A stretch of DNA of 64,000 bases from Gyromitra esculenta (taxonomy: Eukaryota > Ascomycota > Pezizomycetes > Pezizales > Discinaceae). Numbering within the stretch: position 1 is the stretch's first letter; each line of letters begins with the position of its first letter. The stretch lies in NCBI GenBank assembly GCA_038503075.1, contig JBCAML010000011.1, positions 434,001 to 498,000 on the forward strand, in the 5' to 3' direction. Of this stretch, positions 24,535 through 37,803 are shown piece by piece. Made by a program: the position numbers and the translations under genes. A model generated the notes under the pieces. It saw only the letters and a list, made by a program, of their open reading frames with translations. It was not told where the DNA came from and did not search any database.

Positions 24535-25413
24535 TAGTTTGTTGTGCGTGATGTTGAGAATCACAAACACCTAGCCAGCAAGCAAGTCGGTGAATACCCA
24601 ACTTGGATGAGTGTACTTCAGCGAGTGACCAGCCCCCGCCAAAGAATCACACTCGTTGTATGAGAAATGAGGGGGGGATTTTCGGGAAAAGTAGTCTGAA
24701 ACACGAATCTACGGAATTAAGAAAGCACTATGGCGTTGTTGATTTAGATATGGCGGTTATCGTTTTCCGGGGTTCTCGTCGTTATTTAGACCTAACGGTA
24801 GCCTTTCTCTTTAGTAACCTCAAAGATATCCACAAGGTGATACATAGGCTCAAAATACGGGACTGCGGTCCACTAGGACCTCCCTAAGAAGGCTCTGAGT
24901 GGTTCTCGGCTGTGAAGCAAAAAAAGCTAGATGGCTGTGGTATGTGGAGAAGTTTGGGTACCATAGTTGCATGTTCGATTCACGCTTGGTAGTTACTGAA
25001 GAGATAGTTGGTAAAAGATAAGGATTGAAAGGGGAAAGAGGTCTGGAGCCTCTAGAACTGAAGTAGTTAGGGGTGCGGAAGGGAGCTATGCGTGAGAGGA
25101 TGTTTCTCGAGGTGGCTATTTCGAATAGCGAGGCTTGTCAAGATCTTCGTGAGCTCGAAACCCTTGTAAAAACTATATAGAACTCTCATTATATAATCTG
25201 CTACGCTTACTATTTATTGCGTGAATCACGGTAACTGGATTTGTACTATTGCTTTGTATTTTTTTTTTTTTCTCTAGCTAGTGGCCGGGCTGGTCCCCAC
25301 AATAATAGAGAACAGCATTCTTAGCCGTTTCGACCACATGCTGGTGGCAAAATATGTATATGTACATGTAGCTACTAATTTTATCCTTGAACAAAGTTAG
25401 GGCTTCGGAGCTT

Positions 25414-25543
25414 TATACTTCTAAAGTACTAGGGGTAGGGGTGTGGAGATGGAATGCCAGGATTTTCCGTTCTGTGAGGTCACCGTAGAAATAATGTGAG
25501 ACCTGTACCATCTTCATGCCCCTACCCCTAGTAGTTAAGTATA
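25414..25543. repeat. Imperfect inverted repeat (fold-back)
   Basis: Left arm 25414-25452 and right arm 25508-25543 pair through TACTAGGGGTAGGGG and flanking TATACTT and AGATGG blocks, around a loop of about 55 bp. Weak outward similarity continues (GCTGGTGGCA near 25340 and its complement near 25550). It may be a decayed MITE; no target duplication was found. Confidence 0.6.
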
Positions 25544-26821
25544 GAATACTGCCACCAGCTTGTAGTATACTTTTATACGACGCATATGTTCCTCGACCAC
25601 GAAAGATATTTGTGAGTCTTAAATTTTAATGTTTCTTGGAGGGTTGTTTTGTCCCTAATAGAAAAAAGGACACATGTATTCGTCTAAATTTTCTAAAATA
25701 CTTAAGTGTTTACTTCTTTCATGTAGTATCACTCGTAAGGAAAGGAGAAACTCGTTGCCTAGGCAACAAGAAGTTTCCAGTACTCAGAGAACCGGTACCG
25801 CCTCATTTAGCTCCAGTGACCTTGACCCATGACCGAGCTAGTAACTTAGTGTTACATGTGTTCAGAAGCTTAAGCCCCATGGCCATAGACTCAAAGTACT
25901 GATACTCTAATCTACACAGAGTCCCATAAGTCATTTCAAACATTTCCTGATCAAAGAACCTCTATAGCTAAGTCTCAGTCCCCACCACCTGCGGGCGAAA
26001 AATTGGGAGTCATGAAAACTCACTCGCGCTAAAATATTTACACAATAGTTCCTAGAATCCTAGTCGAAAGTTAGGAATTTTTTTTTAGAAGAATATATCA
26101 TTACATTACCCACTTTTACAATTCATGTTTCCTGGTAACATCGAATATCGTATTGATCGTATCGCATACTGTTTTGCACCGTCTTAGTATTGTGGTGTTA
26201 CACCCGTGGTTGTGGGTGCTGGGCGCTACTGGGGCTTAAATTCATAGTCACGCTTTTTCTTGCCCAGCATCCCATAGTAACGCTTAGATGATATTACTAC
26301 ACACCAATTCCGAAGCACAGCTGTCAGATCAAGCTTACCTCAGCCCGAGGGCCTCCTGATAGGATTATTATCCAAGCGTAGATTGAGTTCTGGAAAGTAT
26401 TGGCATGCTATAGTATTAATTTACTAATACCAAATAATATACCTATCGCTGCACGTATCCTTCTCTAGGTGTAGCTATATGTAGTAAGCCCCTCTTAATC
26501 ATCATCACATTGAGTGGTCCTCGGCTGATTTTTTTTGGGATCTTGGAGTTTTCGCTCCCCTTGTGGATACATTTAAATAGAGAGGTACAAGGGTATAGAA
26601 ATAGTCAAGGCCGAGATTCCACTGGTTCTACTCTAAACAACCGAGTTCTAATAGCAATCGTTCGATCGTCTAGACTCTGCACTCTTCAAATTGAGCTGCA
26701 TCGCTGATGTTACATACATCCTATAGTAGAAACATAGCCAGTAGCAAAATTTCCCCCACACACTTAGGTTACGAAAGATAGGAACCTAAAAGAAATTTTA
26801 TGCCAGGCATGTTTATGAGTA

Positions 26822-27112
26822 CAGTCACTCACGGGGGGACGGCGAATACTGTCTGATGGCGAACAAGGGTTGCTCGGGCCAAGCACTAAACTAGCAATGG
26901 TAATTCCCCAAGAAAACGCGAAAAACACCCAACAGCAAATTCAAGAATAAAATAACCCCAAAATAGCACCTATAATCAATGGACCGAAGAGATAATTGGG
27001 AATCTAAAATTTCTAATGTTTTGTGAAAAGGTTGCGAATCCTATGGTTTGGAGATGTAACCGGACCCCTGTTCGCCATCAGACAGGATTTACCGTTACCC
27101 CGTGAGTGACAG
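26822..27112. mobile_element. 291-bp TA-flanked MITE with ~49-bp inverted repeats
   Basis: The left end starts CAGTCACTCACGGGG and the right end, read on the - strand, CTGTCACTCACGGGG. The two arms then match, with about seven differences, for roughly 49 bp through CTGTCTGATGGCGAACA. TA flanks both ends (26820-26821 and 27113-27114). The terminal repeats are longer and more diverged than those of the element at 17648, and the sequences differ after CAGT, so this is a separate family. No coding capacity. Confidence 0.82.
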
Positions 27113-27740
27113 TAGTCGGTAGATGGAGGTGCACGTAGACGAGACACTTAATTACTTGTTTCTAAGAAGGGTTATGTGTGAACTATTGAAAAAGTACCGT
27201 GCTTACGGCGATAAGAGGTTTATAATAATTCAGCTATAAGCTGAGTATTGGCCACGAACCAAATGTTACTAAAAATATCTCCATCAGATCAGGTCAGAGA
27301 CAACATGGGGTGTCGTTTCTGTCAGCTCCACGGGAAAATGGTAAAGTAGCTATCTAGAGATAATTTGGCTCAACTAGGATGAGGATGAAAAGGGTATCTG
27401 TATGGAAATCCAGTGATTACCGAGTGATATTTCAAGACTGTCTATTCAACACGAGGTCTCTCAATCAAAATCCAACTCAATTTAGAAACTGATCCAGTAC
27501 TACATAATGGTTTAATATCGGCAGAATGATATCCTAAAAATCACGCTCTTCTGTCTCCCAAGGACAGAACTTAACAGGAAAAAAAACCCATACACATAAA
27601 AAATAGCAATACCTAGAGCAAAGAAAACAAAAATGCAGAGCAGGAAAAAACTGCCCTACCATCATGCCAGACTTCTGTCTCCATCCCAAACCCAATAGTA
27701 CAAAAAAAAAGTCCCGACTCATAATAACACGCCAGCTTCT

Positions 27741-29330
<1,590 letters not shown>

Positions 29331-29813
29331 TATCGCGATAAGCTCGGTTGCGTGGAGGGGGTCAGAGGACGAATCCTGTTTTACCGGATATGCTAGAGGG
29401 TTCGCAATGAGAATTGGCGTAGCGAAAAGTCGAGATAACGATGCGAAACTAGAAAGCACGGAGGGGGGGAATATTACTTATTGCTGCTCGCTCGTGTCGG
29501 GGTGGAGGGGGACAAAGACGATGTCAGCACGCAGGGCTGGGTAATAGGTAGCTCAGCAGGGCGCAGGGCAGGGCCAAACTAAACTGATTACGGCGATCGG
29601 TTCCTTATTATAGCGATCGTCACGCACTGCACGTCACGCAGAGAGCCGTTTCATAAAACGTGATTTTTATTGTTTGTAAACACTCCTAACATCAAAGGGA
29701 AAAAGGAATTTGTGACAGGACCATGGAAAGTAGACATATCCCGACACGGGCTCATCCGAAATGAAACTAGCCTAACACTAACTCGCTGCAAAACCATCAC
29801 ACTCAAATTCTAC
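29331..29813. other. Spacer between Argonaute 3' end and CaM kinase start
   Basis: 483 bp that should hold the Argonaute 3' untranslated region and the CaM kinase promoter. No gene is seen. Confidence 0.5.
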
Positions 29814-32800
29814 TTAAACATACCACATAGCGTGCTTCAACGAATCGTGGAGAGGCCTAACTTCAGGTGCCTCAGTAGGCATCCCCCCCCTATCGCCAGA
29901 CCCGGAGGTGCCAGTAGTGATGGTCATTGAATCTTCAGTGTTAGTCTCGTGGGCACGAGCACGAGCAGAGGCCAGATGAGCATAATAAGCTGCCGGAACT
30001 GTAGTCACGAGTGGTTAGCTTTAGTTTTTCAAAAAAATATTCGAGACCCAGATATACTGACTCAAAGAGACCGAATTGCTAGCACGGCAATAGGTGTAGC
30101 AGGTATTGTAAACCAAAGCCTGGAACGCGTCGACAGGCATCTTATTCTCATCATGAATGACATGATAATGGACAGGCCGAGCTGTACCCTGGATAGCATT
30201 ATGGGCAGCCAAATCTAGACTTCCGTCAGTAACTTGTAAAATAAATCGCCTACTAGAGGAAATAACTCACAGAAGTCGTACTCAGTAGGATGAGTGACAT
30301 CCCTCTCGATAATAGTGCCTGGCACACAATTGCCATTACGATCTTGGGCAATCTTATCGATGGGGAAGAAGCGTGTGTGATGACGCTTCGAACAAATCGT
30401 GATAGTGATTTTGGGATTATAATCGGACTGCAAGACTCTGCATGCCTCCCGCATATCATGCAACTCTTGCTCGATGATATGCTGGTACTGGCCCTCACTA
30501 ACACCGTCGCGGAAGTAGAAGATGCGCAAAGGAATCTTATTAGTATTCACTTTAAACGCGCGGAGGAGTGTACACATGAATTTAATCATGTTCTTGCTGG
30601 TAATGACCTCTGTACGATAACCATTGGTATTGGCAATCGCAGCGAAACGAGCAGCTTGCACTATAAGTTAAAGGGTATTAGTTTAATCTGAAAAATGTAT
30701 GTAAATTTTCGCAGGGCTTGGAGGGAACTTACGGTCAACAGAACCAACCATCGAAGCGAACGAGGGTTTAGTCATTCCTGGTGCAGGATGAGAAACGTCG
30801 GCACCAATCATGATTGATGGATCTTTGCCGAAAAATGGATGATCGGTCTTGTCGAGATAACAAGTGGCACCACCCAACTTGGCGTTAAATTTCATCCCCA
30901 CGTTCGAGCAATACTGAGGCTTGGCCTGTGCGACGTGCTTCGATTGCAGGCCTTTTATTTTACCATTAGCGAGAAACGAAATAGTTTGGTTCGGGAAACT
31001 TACATTGAGAGGCAACTCCAATATTGATGTCACAATACGCTTTAATCTCGTTGTATGGCTGGGCAGACTTCTGCTGCAAAATGAAAACCAACATTTGTGG
31101 CTTCGAATTAACTTTATTTCCGGCCTTTTTATAGAGCTCGAAAATATTGGTGCCAACAGCCTTTTTGGAATCAGCGTACATGATAGGTGGATCTTTGGTC
31201 TCGATGACTCCACCATGCTGAGAGTACGTAGTAATAAAAACGCGGATGAAATTCTTGACCGTCATTTCATCGCAGTATTTAGGGTGACCAAAGACCATCA
31301 CACCCCAACCCTTAACAGGAGTGGAGGCCTTGACGAATTTCTTGCCACGAAGATCCCATTTTCCATCACGGGGAGCGAATACTGGTTCGGTAGATCCAAT
31401 ACCGTAAGCGATCTTTGGGGTGGGCATGACACGGCCAGAGGACTACACTAAGGTCAGAACCAAATCACGGACAGAAAAATATTGGGGGAAAACCTTGATC
31501 ATATTGGTATCGATTTCCATTCCATATTCCTTGAGGAGAGGATCCTTCTTCCAGTCAAGTTGAGCAACGTTTGCCTTGATCTGCTCAGCACGGATATTGG
31601 GGCGCTGAACGGTGAATTTGATCATATCCGCCGTCTGACGATCATCTAGTTTGTAGGGATAACGTTGACCCTAAATTTAAAATATGTTAGTAGTGAGCTA
31701 TAGTAATTAGGTTTAGAAAAAAAACATACTTCGACAACATAAGCCAGTTCCATCGGGAAAACTTCCCCCCTCTTCTTGGTCTTTAGGAGAGGAAGAAGTG
31801 GGTACCTCAGACGCATGTTATATTGCTTTAGAAAATAATCAAAGGCGGAAATATTCGTAACGGTCACCCCACCATCATTGTTAGTGCGTTTAAGATCAAA
31901 CTTGTATTCCTTAGAATTTTGTTCGAATCCGTCAATGGTGTACGATTTCTTTTGGACTTCGTTATCACGCTGGCGATGCTTGCAAAAGAAAGAGAGACGC
32001 TTGATCCGACGAAGGTCACGCATAAGCGGCCCCTTAGGACCCTCATTATTCATCCTATTTGCCAGATCGTCGGCAGAGTCTATGATAGTACATATTAGCA
32101 AAGAAAGTGCAACAGAGCAGGGAAAACTTACTGATACGCAGCATACGCAATGCAGTTTCCAAAACCGTTCCCTGAGACCAAAAAACCGCGGTAGCCACGT
32201 CGACGTTGATAGTGAGACGGCCGCCCTCAGTGGCACGGACAGACTGAAAGATACCTTTCCAGGCCTCGACACCGCGGTCTAATTCACGCGCCCCAGCTTG
32301 CTGGAAGAAAGAGCGTTTAATAGCGACGAATTGTTTCGATGGAGTCTCACGCATGAGGTGGTCCAGGAAATTGATCCCCACAAGAACATCGTTGTCGAGA
32401 AGATACCTTCCTTGAACAAAGGCCTCAACCACCTGCAGAGGGACACTCCCAGACCTCTGGATGACTACCTTATGGGTATTGTCGCGTGGAGTCCTACGGG
32501 GTCTGCTGTCACCTTCATCAAGGTCGACGGTGATAGTACTACGCTCCCCAAAAGGGAACGGCTTGATAGACCAGGCAAGTTTATTGCCTAGTAGAAAAAT
32601 ATTAGTAATCACATCGATTTAGGTTGTTTAAGGTGGAATTCATACCGTCGAACAGGACGGTATTCCTAGCGGCACCAAACGCAGACTGAACTTTCTCAGA
32701 GTACCAGATCTTTTTTATTAAGGCTCGTTTCTCATCGCCTTTACCAACGGTAACCTAAAACGAACAGGCTTCTGATTAACAAGACCATGCAACCGTTGAA

Positions 32801-33080
32801 GACACAAGTTTTTTTTACTTACATCATACTGGTTGATGATAGCAGTTGGAAACTTTGAGACCGCATAAGAGTTGAGACCGATCTTAGCGGCCCTTCCCTT
32901 AGTCCCAAAACCAGGGCGTTTCGGGAGAGGCTAAAAGGTTCCATTTATTAGTTGATATCGACGTGATAGCTTGCATGATCGACAGGCACAGAGGTGAAAT
33001 TTATTCATTGTGGAAGGGATAAGTGATTAGAGGAGATAGCAAAGTGGGAGAGAACTTACAACTTCCAGAGATGTAGACAT
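29814..33080 (-). CDS. Argonaute (RNA-silencing slicer)
   Basis: Binds small RNAs and guides silencing of matching transcripts. Many short exons run from MSTSLEV (33080, a 21-nt first coding exon) through PLPKRPGFGTKGRAAKIG and an N domain (YDVTVGKGDEKRALIKKIW). PAZ-region exons follow (about 32270-31650), then the MID region (PQMLVFILQQKS, YCDINIGVASQ) and PIWI. PIWI catalytic residues are visible: first Asp in IGADVSHPAPG, second Asp in FYFRDGVSEGQ, and the His in AYYAHLASARARAH. The third acidic residue (the glutamate finger) I cannot place by eye. The tail ends HDSLKHAMWYV; most Argonautes end with M(Y/F)(F/Y)V or similar, so it looks complete. Estimated length is 900-950 residues. Intact slicer residues imply an active enzyme. 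It could be the quelling-type or meiotic-silencing-type paralogue; not resolved. Confidence 0.93.
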
Positions 33081-33250
33081 TTTGATTTTATCCTGATACT
33101 AATTGTCCGGTAAGTAAAATAAGTTAAATGTTATTTTTTTTTTTTAACCAAGCCGAAAATAATCAGAAGGGAAGGTCATAAAAATAAACTTAGCAAGGAA
33201 AACAAACCTGACGTTCACGATGATGAAGTTATTGTTTGGTGGTTTATTTA

Positions 33251-33390
33251 GGTGACAGACTGAGGTGGAAGATAGATTGAGGTGGAAGATAGACTAAGGT
33301 GGGAGACGGACTGAAGGTGGAGGACGGACTGAAGGTGGAGGACGGACTGTAGGTGGGAGACGGACTGAAGGTGGAAGAGAAGGTTGAGGT
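33251..33390. repeat. Minisatellite of ~19-20-bp units upstream of Argonaute
   Basis: About seven degenerate copies built on AGGTGGAGGACGGACTGA lie 170-310 bp upstream of the Argonaute start codon. Units differ by a few bases (AGATAGA, GGACGGA, AGACGGA variants). Confidence 0.85.
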
Positions 33391-33517
33391 GAGGAAAAAG
33401 AGTTGCCCTACGGTATGCTAGGGTGAGCCTGTTGAGAACGAACAGAAAAGTACACGAAATTTATACGATGGTGCTGATTAAAAGAACTGTGATTGAGGAG
33501 CGGGGATGCTGGTCGGA

Positions 33518-33610
33518 GAAGGGAGGGGGAGGGGGTATTTATGGGCGAAAAGAATCAATAGAAGGGAGGGGGAGGGGTATTTATGGGCAGAAAGAACCAA
33601 TAGAAGGGTG
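33518..33610. repeat. 42-43-bp G-rich tandem duplication upstream of Argonaute
   Basis: Two near-identical units start GAAGGGAGGGGGAGGGG, run through TATTTATGGGC and end AATCAATA or AACCAATA; a third copy breaks off after GAAGGGTG. Each carries a G-run cluster followed by a TATTTAT box and a CCAAT-like end. Confidence 0.85.
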
Positions 33611-36600
33611 CAGAGCGTAGCGGAAGGGTGGGGAGAATTGAGATGCGGGTGGGACAGCGGGCATGAGAGCAGGTGCACTTGCTGCCACAACCGTATGCAA
33701 CCCAATCTAAAACTTGATGGATGAACGGTTGGCGGCCTGAAGAATTGTTCCGAAGGGTCCTTCAACGTCTCGCTTATGTCGCCAATCTGCACCTTATCAC
33801 TAACGGTTAGTGGCCGCGGGGCGGGAGACGCGTTGATCAGGCGGGGTACACGCGTTTCGTGGCATCAGGTCTTATCTGTCGACGCGTAAAGGTTGGCAAA
33901 CAGTCAGGGTCTTCATTTTTAGGCAACCCATCACGCTAAGCCTAGCAATTTGTCACGTGCCTGTCTTGCGACATCCCGAAACTCTATCTATGCGGCTCAA
34001 GGTGGGGCAGGAACAGGGGCGCCAAATATTTAATGTTTCCCTCGCCATCAGTTAACAGAGACAAGAAGAACGAAAACTATATGTAGACTTCTGTCACAGA
34101 GTTGCATGATCCTGATATCAGTCACTTTAAAGATTACTTGATTATGTTAGGAGTTAAATTAGGGTAGGATTTGCACTTATTCCTGCGGTTTACCAGCACC
34201 CTTCCATTTTTGGTGGCGTTATGCACTACAGTCTCTGGAGAATACACATAACCGGCGGATATAATTGTAGACCACATGACCACATGCACGTGTAGCTTTT
34301 CTTCTATTCTTTCAAGCAATTATCCCTCAATACTACATATAAATTCACAAGTCTATCTATAAGCCTGTGGTATATCACAAAGCTACATGTACCGCCAATT
34401 GAATGTTAGTTGTTTTTATATACAAAGAACCAAGCCAAAGCAAAGAAAATTGTCAAAATTTAAAGAAGCTCAACATTTCGGTACTACATGTATTTGTGCT
34501 AAAGGCGCATGTATATGTAATCACTCGCCCTGCAGCAGACAATCAGGCATCCAGCGGTTGGGTTGACCATGCATCCATTATATATTTACATATCTAGCTA
34601 CAAATTTTGCTAAAAAGATATAATCTATAAAATTTATGCATTTTAAACCGTCTTTATTTTGACAGAATTCTTGGATGCCTTAACTATCTGATCGAATGAG
34701 CTATGCTAATACCCTGTTTCATTATTGCTGGGGTGGAATATCGGCAGCTGGTTCGCCGACTATAGATTTTTGAGTTGCGTGTGTTATGAAATTAATATGA
34801 TGTAATGTCAGGTCATCCTAGTAAAACAATTTCATCGTATTTCCGTCTTAAGCACCGTGTGGTTAAGTAATTGGATTCGAAGATATAGCCGAGTAAATCT
34901 AAAACCCACCCAGCCGAATGAGGAGAACAGGAGCCATTAATCTTCGTGAGGTTTAATTTTACGGCTTCTATCATGCGCTCTATACATTTACCCACCATGA
35001 GAGATCACCTACTATATCTTCCATGCTCAGTTCTCTTCTCATCCAAACTGCAAAACATAAAGCTGAGCCTCGTAGGATAAATGTCATTGTCAGTTTCCTC
35101 CCACTCACGATGCTAGTATCCCTCCTCCAAAGGCTGATAACAAACCTGATAAGTGCAATTTCTTTACTAGGTCGCTGTAGCAGTGTGGTTGCACCCGGCA
35201 ATGTCATGCGTTCCACAATCTTCCATTCATATTCTGACCTTAACAATATACCAATTGGGTAATTACGAGATGGCATCGAATTCCTACCGCCAAACAGACT
35301 ATCAGTAATTTCACTAAAATGGCTTATAGAACACTGTTTTTTAACTTGTGAAAAACAGCGAATAACCAACCCGGGGGGCTGGGGGATCCAGGAACAATGA
35401 ATAGATGCTCATACGCCAAGCCATGAGTGATCTTCCATGATGGGACCCCTTTTGATCTGCTGCCGCAATTTTATTTTTTTTGCGTGGTTGAGGGATATAA
35501 AACTTGGGCATCGAAAGCACAAACTTATTCGAGTTTATTGCTGATATCATAATTGAAACCCGATGCTGAGAGCAGATCAACTCAAACTTTGCAGATCTTA
35601 TCTTCACGAAAACCCACTCCAGTACGTAACAGAATGGAAGCATCCCTCTCAAAAGCAAACCACTGGCACCAAACTTGTATAGATATCGATAGCTAGCGCC
35701 ACTGTATTGTCGTTGGCTTGTGCTAACTCTCATGATCGTCCCCGACTGTGTTCATCGGAGCGATGGGTCGACAGAAAAACCGCAATCGCCGTCTAGACTT
35801 AATCGGCAGAAACCGGAAAAGATATTCGAAGACTGTCTTGCATCTATCATGCATATAGATAAATCTTATCTAGAGGGTGTCTTGATGGGGTGGTGGTAGG
35901 TGCGGGGTTGAAAAGGCTGGCTGGCTATGGCAATGTATCTAGCAACCTCCCCGAACTATGTCAGTAACCATCAAACTATCGTCCCACATTTGATCATGAT
36001 CCAAGCCGCCAGTGAACTTAGGCCTACAACCATTTCTATGGGGTTCGTATACGAGGAACGGCTTCAACAAAGCACGCAAAGGCCCAATTGTTCGTGAACC
36101 TAGATGGTGAACCTCAGGCATTTCGGCGACCTTGGGGCAGCTCGTCAAAGAACAGAGACATCATAAAACGAAACTCATCACAATGGCAACTCCGTTTGCT
36201 TGATCTCAGCAAGGTATGCCTTCCATTCCAGAAGTTGTTTCTCAATATCTAACACGCTCCACAAATGGGCGCGAAAGTTCCATCCAAGTGAATTAGCATA
36301 AATTGTATTTAACCAAGACACAAATACCGAGTAATAAGCAGAGCAATGAGAGATACATACAAATGATAAGGTACATACACCGTGCATCATTAAGGAATTG
36401 GAAACATATTACGAAATAAGAAAAAAATAAACAAAAACGCCAGTCCGACCCATCCCCCCCCCACTTTATAAAAATCCACAAAAGAAATAAGAGAAAGATG
36501 TCTATATTAACGAAACCCGTGTATAATAACAAGAACAGCAGCAACAGCAATAACAGCGATGGAATCAGTGCGATAAAGATGGAGCGCAACACTCAGTATC

Positions 36601-36665
36601 CAGAACTTTTGATTCATCAGCCTTGCACATTTCAACAAATATTATTAAAGGATGTAAGCTACTCA

Positions 36666-37803
36666 CTAATAGTTTTGCTCCCCGGATCCGGAGGCTGGTG
36701 CCATAGCGCTGAGATGAGTAAAAACACTCATGTCACTGTAAAAATTCGGCAACTGCTGACCCGGAACATAAGAGGCACTAGTGGCCGAATGTGGCGAATT
36801 ATAATTAGGGGCTCTCGGTGGTGATGGTGGTAGCATGTTGGGATCGATCACTGAGGTTGGTATTTGCAGCTCGAGGCTGACATGCGGATAGTAGGAAGAA
36901 TTAGTCGAATTGTGAGCAAGACCCGATGAATTATAATCGATACCCATCGGCGGCGAGGGGGGTACTAAACCCGAGTCCATTACTTGGCCTTGAGGATAGT
37001 ACTGACTTGGATGTTGCAGAGGGCTTTGACTCCATGGTGGGTTTTGAGATCGTGAATGACCTGGCTGTTGTGGGTTTTGCGTCCAGCCATCGCCAGGCTC
37101 AGGTGATCCGTTGGAGGAAGCCATGCAATCTTCATCGTCTTGGCAATACCCGGGTTCATGCCCATCATCCTCGTCTTCAAGATCGCTGTCAGTGAGGATT
37201 GTGTTGACGCCGATATCCTTTAATATCTGATTGGCCTGCTTGCCACTAGCCAAACCAGTCATGGACTGAGGTTTTGTTGGAGGGAGGTTTTTTCTCAGGC
37301 GATCCAGCTCGATCAAGCCCTGGATAAGGACCTGACACTTGCTCTCCAATATCTCAACGTAACTACATAATTAATTTATTGCGTTAGCTAATAGTGCGTG
37401 ATAAGTGTGGTATTTTTAGAATTTTTCAGGAACAAAACAGCAAACATACCCGTCCGGATATACCCTGCCCTTTGGTCGCTTGCGTTCTGTGAAGGTGCAA
37501 ACTTGATCGGCTTGGTTGCATCGGTGGCATGGGTTGCTGCCGTCGCACTGAAATATTGGTAACCACAGTCAGCACCAAGCAACATACGAAAAGAGCAGAA
37601 CACCATCTAAAGAAGCAACGAAGATATTTTTGGCTTTATTTCGAGCGGCAAAACAATGACATGTTACATACCTTGCTCTTCTTCAGACGACATCGGTCAC
37701 AGGCTTTTCCAACCCGTTTCCTGTTACTGTTGTGTGGATGTGTCCCATCAAGCTGATCTTGAGGGCGTGGAGAATAATAGTCTGGGCTACCGAGAGAGCT
37801 CAT
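36666..37803 (-). CDS. Zn2Cys6 transcription factor, fluffy/Fcr1-like
   Basis: Nuclear DNA-binding regulator. Exons 37803-37672, 37547-37450 and 37362-36666 join to 308 residues. The Zn2Cys6 cluster spans the first intron: KACDRCRLKKSK then CDGSNPCHRCNQADQVC, followed by FTERKRPKGRVYPDGYVEIL, a segment I recognise from the fluffy and Fcr1 group of regulators (conidiation and development in Neurospora-type fungi). An LIQGLIELDRLR helix follows. The remainder is acidic (DSDLEDEDD) then Pro/Ser/Tyr/Gln-rich, a likely activation domain, ending ASGSGEQNY. No fungal-specific middle homology domain is visible, as in fluffy-type small factors. The family label rests on residues around the zinc cluster only. 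Confidence 0.85.

Larger units (their letters stand above)
23877..27740. other. 3.9-kb transposon-rich spacer
   Basis: No protein gene is supportable. The region holds a hAT-type MITE (24107-24526), a fold-back repeat (25414-25543), a TA-type MITE (26822-27112) and a perfect palindrome GTTGCCTAGGCAAC (25754-25767). The flanking sequence has scattered stops on all frames. Confidence 0.6.
33081..36665. other. Spacer between the Zn2Cys6 gene and Argonaute
   Basis: Apart from the two tandem repeats near Argonaute, I see no gene. The part from 34000 to 36300 is AT-rich with many stops. The stretch next to 36665 should be the 3' untranslated region of the transcription-factor gene. Confidence 0.45.

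Noticed and set aside
24960..25010. Possible tRNA (B-box-like GTTCGATTC)
   Set aside because: No matching A box or stem pairing at tRNA spacing.
23877..27740. Repeat-induced point mutation (RIP) as explanation of decay
   Set aside because: By eye there is no extreme TA enrichment or C-to-T bias; needs dinucleotide indices, which I did not compute.
29331..29459. N-terminal extension of the CaM kinase
   Set aside because: The frame is open but begins at a GTG; the first ATG in frame is at 29330, which matches the family start.
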